From Ferruginibacter sp. (lineage in GTDB: Bacteria; Bacteroidota; Bacteroidia; Chitinophagales; Chitinophagaceae): 64,000 nt of DNA. The first letter of the stretch is position 1. Each line of letters opens with the position of its first letter. Under the pieces are notes generated by a model. It had not been told where the DNA came from. It made no database searches and worked only from the letters and a program-made list of their open reading frames with translations. Made by a program: the position numbers and the translations under genes. This document shows positions 58,956 through 64,000 of the stretch, one piece after another. The stretch is from assembly GCA_016786725.1 (NCBI GenBank), contig JAEUVU010000014.1, forward strand, positions 1 to 64,000, in the 5' to 3' direction.

Positions 58956-59896
58956 GCAGAAAAAAAATAAGCATGATCATGGCAGCTGCAGCCAGCAGTT
59001 TTATGATCTTTTTTTTTATTACCGGATGTAGTACAGGAGTAATAAAAAGTCCCTCAGATACAATGACGAGCGGCTCCATCCGCATCAGTGTGGATGAATC
59101 TTTTAAGCCGGTAATGGAAGAGCAGATAAAAATGTTTGAAAAATCTTTTCCTAAAGCACATGTTATTGCTGAGTATAAGACGGAAGCCGATTGCTTTAAA
59201 GATTTTTACAACGATACTTCAAACAGGCTGATCATTGTAACACGGGGATTGACAGATGAAGAAGATGCTTATTATTTAGATTCACTCAAATATTATCCAC
59301 ATTGGGATAATATAGCCAATGATGCCATTACCATCATTGTAAACAATAAAAGCACCGATACACTTTTTACGCTTGAAAGATTGCGTGACCAGTTGAGTGG
59401 AAAAATAAACAGGCAACAGAAGATTGTATTTGACGGGCTTAATGCAACCAGCACCGTGCGGTTTGTGATGGACAGCATTTTAAAAGGCGAAAAATTTGAT
59501 ACGTCGGTTGTGCAGGCAGCAAAATCAAGCCAGGAGGTTGTTGGCTATGTGGCTAAAACAGAAAATGCCATCGGCCTTGTTGGTATAAGCTGGGTTGGCA
59601 ATCCGGAAGACAGCGCCCAGGTTAATATGTTAAATAAAGTAAAAATTGCGTATGTTTCCTGTGTTGTTTGCGAAGACGAACCTTACGTAAAACCAATGCA
59701 GGCAAGCATTTTAACAAGGCGATACCCTTTGGTACGTGGTTTGTATTACATCATGAAAGAAAATTACCAGGGACTTGGTACAGGCTTTGTAAATTTTTTA
59801 AACCAGGAAAGAGGGCAACTGATATTCAGAAGGGCATATCTGGGAACGAGGATGGATTTTAGGGTGAGAAATGTGAAGATCAACCAGAAATTGTAA
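58952..59896 (+). CDS. PstS-like substrate-binding lipoprotein
   Basis: This 314-residue protein has a lipoprotein signal with the lipobox ITGC (Cys near residue 27). The mature part resembles the PstS/phosphate-binding superfamily: SGSIRISVDESFKPVMEEQIKMFEKSFP, then NDAITIIVNNKSTDTLFTLERLRDQLSG. Most of the phosphate-binding loop is not clearly seen and no ABC transporter genes are adjacent, so the ligand may not be phosphate. The ATG at 58952 overlaps the previous stop; a longer frame from 58889 lacks a signal. Its place next to tonB suggests an envelope role. Confidence 0.83.
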   Translation: MSRKKISMIMAAAASSFMIFFFITGCSTGVIKSPSDTMTSGSIRISVDESFKPVMEEQIKMFEKSFPKAHVIAEYKTEADCFKDFYNDTSNRLIIVTRGLTDEEDAYYLDSLKYYPHWDNIANDAITIIVNNKSTDTLFTLERLRDQLSGKINRQQKIVFDGLNATSTVRFVMDSILKGEKFDTSVVQAAKSSQEVVGYVAKTENAIGLVGISWVGNPEDSAQVNMLNKVKIAYVSCVVCEDEPYVKPMQASILTRRYPLVRGLYYIMKENYQGLGTGFVNFLNQERGQLIFRRAYLGTRMDFRVRNVKINQKL

Positions 59897-59981
59897 AAAA
59901 GTTGTAAAAGTTTATGAGCATTTAAACTTAGAAATATTTGAAAAATCAATATTATTGTAAAGACTTAAACAGCGAAATAAA

Positions 59982-61937
59982 ATGAAGAATCTAAAATTTA
60001 CACTTATCCTTTTAACCGGTTTACTTGCAGCTGGGTTCAGCAATGCGCAGTCCATTGAGGATGGTAAAAAGTTTATGTACTATGAAAAATTTATTAGTGC
60101 AAAAAATGTGTTTCAGCAATTGCTTACTGCCAATCCCAATAATGAGGAAGCAGCATACTGGCTCGGGCAGGCCATGATTGGGCCAGATGAAGATAAAGAC
60201 ATTGCAGGCGCCAGGGCCGTTTATGAAAAAGGTTTGGCTGCAAATGCAAACAGCGCCCTGTTAAATGCAGGTTTAGGACACGTGGAATTACTTGAAGGTA
60301 AAACCCAGCAGGCACGCAGCCATTTTGAGAGCGCTATCAGCCTGAGTGGCGGAAAAAATATCATGGTATTGGATGCGGTTGGCTTTGCCAATGCTGATTT
60401 TGATTCAAAATATGGTGATGCAGCTTATGCTGTTGAAAAACTTAAACTGGCCACCACACAAAAAGGGTTTAAAGATGCCAGGATAATGACAGACCTGGGA
60501 GATGCCTACCGTAAACTTCAAGATGGAGGTAATGCCCAAACAAGCTATGAAGCAGCTTTGGCAATGGACCCAAAGTATGCAAGGGCTAAGTTCCGTATAG
60601 GCAGGATTTACCAATCACAGGGCCGCAGCCAGGAAGGCATTTATTTACAGTACTACAATGATGCGATAGCCTTAGATCCCAATTATGCACCGGTATATTT
60701 TTACCTGCATCAATATTATTACGAAACGGATGTTGTAAAATCTGCCGGTTATTTAGATAAGTATTTGGCAGCAAAAGGTGCAACTGATGAACCTAACACC
60801 TGCTTTTTAAAAGCACAGATGATATACGCCCAGGGTAAATTTGAGGAAACAGTTACTGCCGCAGAAGCCTGCCTTACAGGTAACGCCAATCCTTATCCAA
60901 ACCTTTTTGGTTTACTGGCCTATGCAAATTTTAAAATAGCAGATAAACTTGAAAAGGCAGGTGATTCAACAGGCGCCATTGATGCCTATGCAAAATCAAA
61001 AATTGCTTTCGATAAATATCTTAATAAGCAAAAGGCTGCAAAGATTGGTCCTAGGGATAAAGTTACTTATGCTTTAGTTTTATTAAAATTCCCTGGCAAC
61101 GAAGCTTTAGCAGGAAGTTTTATGGAACAGGCTGTTCTGGAAGATACTTTAGAAATTAATAAAGTAGCTTATCTGACCGAGGTTGCAAAGACATACGAAA
61201 AAAGAAAGCAATACGCTGAAGCAGGAGAGTGGTATAAAAAAATCCTGAACGTTAAAAAAACTCCTACTAAAACAGATATATACAATGCTGCAAACAGTTA
61301 CTACCGTGTAGGCCAGTTTGCCAAATCTGCAGACCTGTACACCGTATATACACAAAAGTACCCGGAAGACATTTTTGGATATTACATGATTGGTAAATCT
61401 TTATGGGGTATTGATACAGTCATGAAATATGGGCTGGCCAATAATGCATTTGCAAAAGCCATTGAGGTTGGAGAGGCTTATCCTGACAAATCTAAGATCA
61501 TCTCTCAATTGATGGGTAGTTACAAATACATGTTTGCCTACAATGTGAATGTATTAAAGAACAAAGAAGTAGCCCTGGCTTATGCTGATAAAGCCATTGC
61601 ACTTGATCCTAATGATGCCGAGATCAAAGGCAACAGGGATATAATAGCACCCGCAAATCTTAAACCCGACACAAAGCCTGCTAATACAGCCGATAAGGTG
61701 GTAATAAATCCAGATGGCTCTTTGAATGTTACGGGTAAAGATGGTTCATCTACTGTGATAACCAATACGGGTAAAATAACCACTGTGAAAGATGGTATTA
61801 CAACCATTATTGAAAACGGAAAAGTAACTATGCTGGATGCTAATGGCAAAGTTATAAATACACCCACTCCTCCAAGGCCAGGTGCAGGAACGCCCAAACC
61901 TCCAACAAAACCTGCGGGCGGTACAAAAAAAAAGTAG
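59982..61937 (+). CDS. Secreted tetratricopeptide repeat protein
   Basis: This 651-residue protein starts with a signal peptide (1-22, ending SNAQ) and holds many TPR-like helical repeats (for example AAYWLGQAMIG, ARAVYEKGLAANANSALLNAGLG, AQTSYEAALAMDPKYARAKFRIGRIYQSQG). The last 90 residues are a beta-like, low-complexity segment (VVINPDGSLNVTGKDGSS) ending in a proline-, threonine- and lysine-rich tail. It should be periplasmic or outer-membrane associated. It follows the PstS-like gene by 85 bases on the same strand, and the set tonB, small protein, lipoprotein and TPR protein probably works together. Confidence 0.86.
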   Translation: MKNLKFTLILLTGLLAAGFSNAQSIEDGKKFMYYEKFISAKNVFQQLLTANPNNEEAAYWLGQAMIGPDEDKDIAGARAVYEKGLAANANSALLNAGLGHVELLEGKTQQARSHFESAISLSGGKNIMVLDAVGFANADFDSKYGDAAYAVEKLKLATTQKGFKDARIMTDLGDAYRKLQDGGNAQTSYEAALAMDPKYARAKFRIGRIYQSQGRSQEGIYLQYYNDAIALDPNYAPVYFYLHQYYYETDVVKSAGYLDKYLAAKGATDEPNTCFLKAQMIYAQGKFEETVTAAEACLTGNANPYPNLFGLLAYANFKIADKLEKAGDSTGAIDAYAKSKIAFDKYLNKQKAAKIGPRDKVTYALVLLKFPGNEALAGSFMEQAVLEDTLEINKVAYLTEVAKTYEKRKQYAEAGEWYKKILNVKKTPTKTDIYNAANSYYRVGQFAKSADLYTVYTQKYPEDIFGYYMIGKSLWGIDTVMKYGLANNAFAKAIEVGEAYPDKSKIISQLMGSYKYMFAYNVNVLKNKEVALAYADKAIALDPNDAEIKGNRDIIAPANLKPDTKPANTADKVVINPDGSLNVTGKDGSSTVITNTGKITTVKDGITTIIENGKVTMLDANGKVINTPTPPRPGAGTPKPPTKPAGGTKKK

Positions 61938-61974
61938 TGCCGGTTAAAAAGAAAAAAGGTTAAAGCAATTATAT

Positions 61975-62009
61975 AAAGCCCCGTTATAAAAAGATAGCGG
62001 GGTTTTGTT
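61975..62009 (+). terminator. Terminator after the TPR gene
   Basis: AAAGCCCCG.TAT pairs with ATAGCGGGGTTTT, a GC-rich stem followed by T residues. It separates the tonB group from the nuo operon. Confidence 0.75.
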
Positions 62010-62019
62010 TTATAAGCTA

Positions 62020-62049
62020 TTGAATATTGCTTTTGCTGCCTTATTTTTG
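62020..62049 (+). promoter_or_regulatory. Promoter of the nuo operon
   Basis: TTG at 62020-62022 and TATTTTTG at 62042-62049 are 19 bases apart, a good Bacteroidota -33/-7 match, 23 bases before the nuoA start. Confidence 0.6.
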
Positions 62050-62072
62050 CGGATAATCACATAATATCCAAT

Positions 62073-62468
62073 ATGGAGTTTTTCTTATTACAGGCTACAG
62101 ATGCAAATAATGCGGCAAATTACCTGCCCATCGCCCTCCAGGTTATCTTTGCCATTGGGCTCATAGCTACCATCATTATAGGTTCTAACTGGTTGGGTCC
62201 CAAAAGAAAGACAGCAGATAAATTACAGAATTTTGAAAGTGGAATACAGATAAGGGGCAATGCCAGGCAACCAATGGCAGTCAAATACTTTTTGGTTGCA
62301 ATTTTGTTTGTTTTATTTGATGTGGAGGTTATTTTCTTTTATCCCTATGCAGTCAATTTCAGGGAACTGGGATGGGAGGGCTTTATTGCAGTGGTAATGT
62401 TTGTTTCTTTATTTATTGCAGGCCTTGTTTATATTTTTAAGAAGGGGGCGTTGAAGTGGGAAGAATAG
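62073..62468 (+). CDS. nuoA: NADH-quinone oxidoreductase subunit A
   Basis: This 131-residue membrane subunit of respiratory complex I has three hydrophobic helices. The conserved segment ESGIQIRGNARQPMAVKYFLVAILFVLFDVEVIFFYPYAV contains the family's charged residues of the proton pathway. It is the first gene of a nuoA-nuoB-nuoC-nuoD series in the standard order. Confidence 0.96.
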   Translation: MEFFLLQATDANNAANYLPIALQVIFAIGLIATIIIGSNWLGPKRKTADKLQNFESGIQIRGNARQPMAVKYFLVAILFVLFDVEVIFFYPYAVNFRELGWEGFIAVVMFVSLFIAGLVYIFKKGALKWEE

Positions 62469-62520
62469 CAGTTGCCAATTAGGAGTGAGCAGTTGCCAAC
62501 TGCCGATTGCCAACTGAAAG
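62466..62520. repeat. AGTTGCCAACTG-type repeat between nuoA and nuoB
   Basis: CAGTTGCCAATT, CAGTTGCCAACTGCC and ATTGCCAACTG are near-copies of one short word that is itself almost palindromic. They fill most of the nuoA-nuoB gap and resemble the AACTGGCAACTG word near 57669. Confidence 0.6.
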
Positions 62521-62547
62521 CTTTAAAAAATCATTATAATTGAATGT

Positions 62548-63111
62548 ATGAGTCGTCCGGTACAATATAATAATCACATAAAATTCGAAGGTATTCCCGA
62601 AGGATATTTTGGAGAAGGTTTTATGGCAACCAATTTAGAAAAAGTGGTGAGCCTTGCCCGTAAAAATTCCATCTGGCCTTTACCATTTGCAACCAGTTGC
62701 TGCGGTATCGAATTTATGGCAACTGCCGCCAGTCATTACGATTTGGCGAGGTTTGGCGCAGAGCGTATGAGCTTTTCTCCACGCCAGTGCGACCTGATGA
62801 TGGTGATGGGAACGATTGCAAAAAAAATGGCACCTATTGTAAAACAGGTTTACCTGCAAATGGCAGAACCCCGCTGGGTTTTGTCAATGGGGGCATGTGC
62901 ATGTTCTGGCGGTATTTTCGACAGCTATTCTGTTTTGCAAGGTATTGATCAGATCATACCGGTGGATGTATATGTGCCGGGCTGCCCGCCAAGGCCCGAA
63001 GCAGTTTTAGATGGATTTTTAAAGATACAGGACCTGGTAAATGCAGAAGGATTGAGAAGAAGATACAGTGATCAGTATAAAGATTTATTGGCAGGATACG
63101 GAATACAATAA
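62548..63111 (+). CDS. nuoB: NADH-quinone oxidoreductase subunit B
   Basis: This 187-residue subunit binds iron-sulfur cluster N2 of complex I next to the quinone site. The ligand cysteines are in TSCCGIEFMAT, SMGACACSGG and VPGCPPRPEA. It lies at the membrane interface on the cytoplasmic side. The length and sequence are standard. Confidence 0.98.
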   Translation: MSRPVQYNNHIKFEGIPEGYFGEGFMATNLEKVVSLARKNSIWPLPFATSCCGIEFMATAASHYDLARFGAERMSFSPRQCDLMMVMGTIAKKMAPIVKQVYLQMAEPRWVLSMGACACSGGIFDSYSVLQGIDQIIPVDVYVPGCPPRPEAVLDGFLKIQDLVNAEGLRRRYSDQYKDLLAGYGIQ

Positions 63112-63114
63112 AAG

Positions 63115-63177
63115 TAAAAAGTCAAAATTCAAAAGTGCGTTATAAGTTTTTGAATTTTGATTTTTGAATTTTGACTT
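63115..63177. repeat. AT-rich palindrome, GTCAAAATTC family, copy 2 (nuoB-nuoC)
   Basis: AAGTCAAAATTCAAAAG is answered by TTTTTGAATTTTGACTT. A second TGAATTTTGA lies between them. It fills the nuoB-nuoC gap. Confidence 0.75.
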
Positions 63178-63182
63178 ATATC

Positions 63183-63689
63183 ATGACTTTGACCAACGAA
63201 ACGATACAACAAAAACTAACAGAAAAATTCCCCGATCAATTAACGGATTGGCAGGAGCCTTATGGCATGCTTACTTTTACAGCGCCTGCTGAACTGAATT
63301 TAAAGGTGCTCCAGTTTTTATATGATGATGCAGAATTGAGGTTTCAGTTTTTAACTGACCTGCAGGCTGTTCATTATCCTGATAATAAAGGAGCGGAACT
63401 TGCTGTGGTTTATCACCTGCACAATTTGGTTGATAATGTGAGGATGCGGTTCAAAATATTTGTTGATATTGAAAAGCCGGATGTGTTCAGTGCAACAGCA
63501 TTGTATAGCGCTGCCAATCACATGGAGAGAGAAACTTATGATTTTTACGGGGTGAATTTCATCGGCCATCCAAACCTTATCAGGATATTGAATGTTGAGG
63601 AGATGGATTATTTCCCGATGAGAAAAGAGTTTCCATTGGAAGAACAAAGCAGGGTGGATAAGGATGATGAGATGTTTGGAAGAGGATAA
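63183..63689 (+). CDS. nuoC: NADH-quinone oxidoreductase subunit C
   Basis: This 168-residue subunit belongs to the peripheral arm of complex I. Conserved segments are FQFLTDLQAVHYPD, AELAVVYHLHN, ERETYDFYGVNFIGHPNLIRIL and FPMRKEFPL, the last at the family's C-terminal signature. The ATG at 63183 was chosen; the frame extends 12 bases upstream to a TTG inside a repeat. It is a separate protein from NuoD here, unlike the NuoCD fusion of E. coli. Confidence 0.95.
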   Translation: MTLTNETIQQKLTEKFPDQLTDWQEPYGMLTFTAPAELNLKVLQFLYDDAELRFQFLTDLQAVHYPDNKGAELAVVYHLHNLVDNVRMRFKIFVDIEKPDVFSATALYSAANHMERETYDFYGVNFIGHPNLIRILNVEEMDYFPMRKEFPLEEQSRVDKDDEMFGRG

Positions 63690-63776
63690 GAATTAAAAAT
63701 TCAAAATTCAAAAGTCAAAATGGGCCTGTTGAATAATTCGCTTTTTGATTTTTGAGTTTTAACTTTTGACTTTAGA
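63690..63776. repeat. AT-rich palindrome, GTCAAAATTC family, copy 3 (nuoC-nuoD)
   Basis: AATTCAAAAGTCAAAA and TTTTGATTTTTGAG..TTTTGACTTT form an imperfect inverted repeat that fills the nuoC-nuoD gap. Confidence 0.75.
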
Positions 63777-63779
63777 ATT

Positions 63780-64000
63780 ATGAGCGATCACATTTTATTA
63801 CCGGAAGGAAGTATTGAAAAGCAAACCACCACGCTTAACCTGGGGCCTACGCACCCGGCTACGCATGGCGTGTTTCAGAACATACTGGAGCTGGATGGCG
63901 AAAGGGTAATGAAATCAACTTCAACCATTGGTTACATTCACCGTGCATTTGAAAAGATTGCAGAAAGAAGACCATTATACCAGATAACGCCACTCACCGA
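63780..64000 (+). CDS. nuoD: NADH-quinone oxidoreductase subunit D (5' part)
   Basis: The frame starts at ATG 63780 and runs off the window after 73 codons. It reads MSDHILLPEGSIEKQTTTLN, then LGPTHPATHGVFQNILELDGE and GYIHRAFEKIAERRP, which are the conserved opening motifs of NuoD (49 kDa subunit), where the quinone-binding histidine lies. The rest of the gene is beyond the window. Confidence 0.96.
   Translation, partial: MSDHILLPEGSIEKQTTTLNLGPTHPATHGVFQNILELDGERVMKSTSTIGYIHRAFEKIAERRPLYQITPLT

Noticed and set aside
58952..59896. Phosphate ABC transporter operon
   Set aside because: Only a PstS-like binding protein is present; no pstC, pstA or pstB genes are adjacent.

Overview
The window reads as a chromosomal stretch of a Bacteroidota bacterium, most likely a member of the Chitinophagaceae or a close relative. 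Support for this: several secreted proteins end in a type IX secretion (T9SS) sorting domain; upstream regions carry the Bacteroidota promoter form (TTTG or TTG, about 19-20 bases, TAnnTTTG); the regulator pair is a LytTR regulator with a propeller-type histidine kinase; and many intergenic palindromes are of the kind common in this phylum. The placement comes from content only; no search was run.

Layout. 1-900: the 3' end of a 23S rRNA gene, a 5S rRNA gene, and a degenerate second 5S copy broken up by palindromes. 1-11 kb: a VOC protein, a UPF1-like helicase and a 2400-residue secreted protein built of eight PA-type repeat units. 11-13 kb: a CDGSH protein, a TMEM175-like channel and a glycine-rich RRM protein. 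13-18 kb: the threonine operon thrA-thrB-thrC, preceded by a threonine-rich leader peptide with a candidate attenuator. 18-19.3 kb: rpsF-rpsR-rplI on the minus strand. 19.7-24.7 kb: two secreted hydrolases (an M14 carboxypeptidase and an endonuclease I with a T9SS tail) and rpsT. 25.3-35.6 kb: a minus-strand group of sensor kinase, LytTR regulator, small protein and two long YadA-head-like fibre proteins with S74 self-cleaving tails. 35.8-40 kb: sucA and ffh. 40.4-45.7 kb: a 1776-residue protein joining two alpha/beta-hydrolase (lipase-like) domains to a CHAT caspase-like protease. 45.9-50 kb: rpsP, rimM, dinB, a 1-Cys peroxiredoxin and pseudouridine synthases. 51-57.6 kb: a Spy-like protein, rlmN, a PQQ-type sugar dehydrogenase, a thiolase, hisS and a low-molecular-weight phosphatase. 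57.8-62 kb: TonB, a small membrane protein, a PstS-like lipoprotein and a TPR protein. 62-64 kb: nuoA-nuoB-nuoC and the start of nuoD.

Most genes are housekeeping (translation, threonine synthesis, TCA cycle, complex I). The accessory content is mainly cell-surface and secreted proteins. No insertion sequence, integrase, prophage, CRISPR array or clustered defence island is visible. The gene that best fits an undescribed system is the lipase-lipase-CHAT protein, which stands alone between ffh and rpsP. The second theme is the density and variety of short palindromic repeats. They fill gene junctions exactly (two 96-bp copies at 47135 and 49130), invade a 5S remnant, and appear to have been absorbed in frame into sucA. 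Positions and motifs are read directly from the sequence; functions come from family recognition unless stated.
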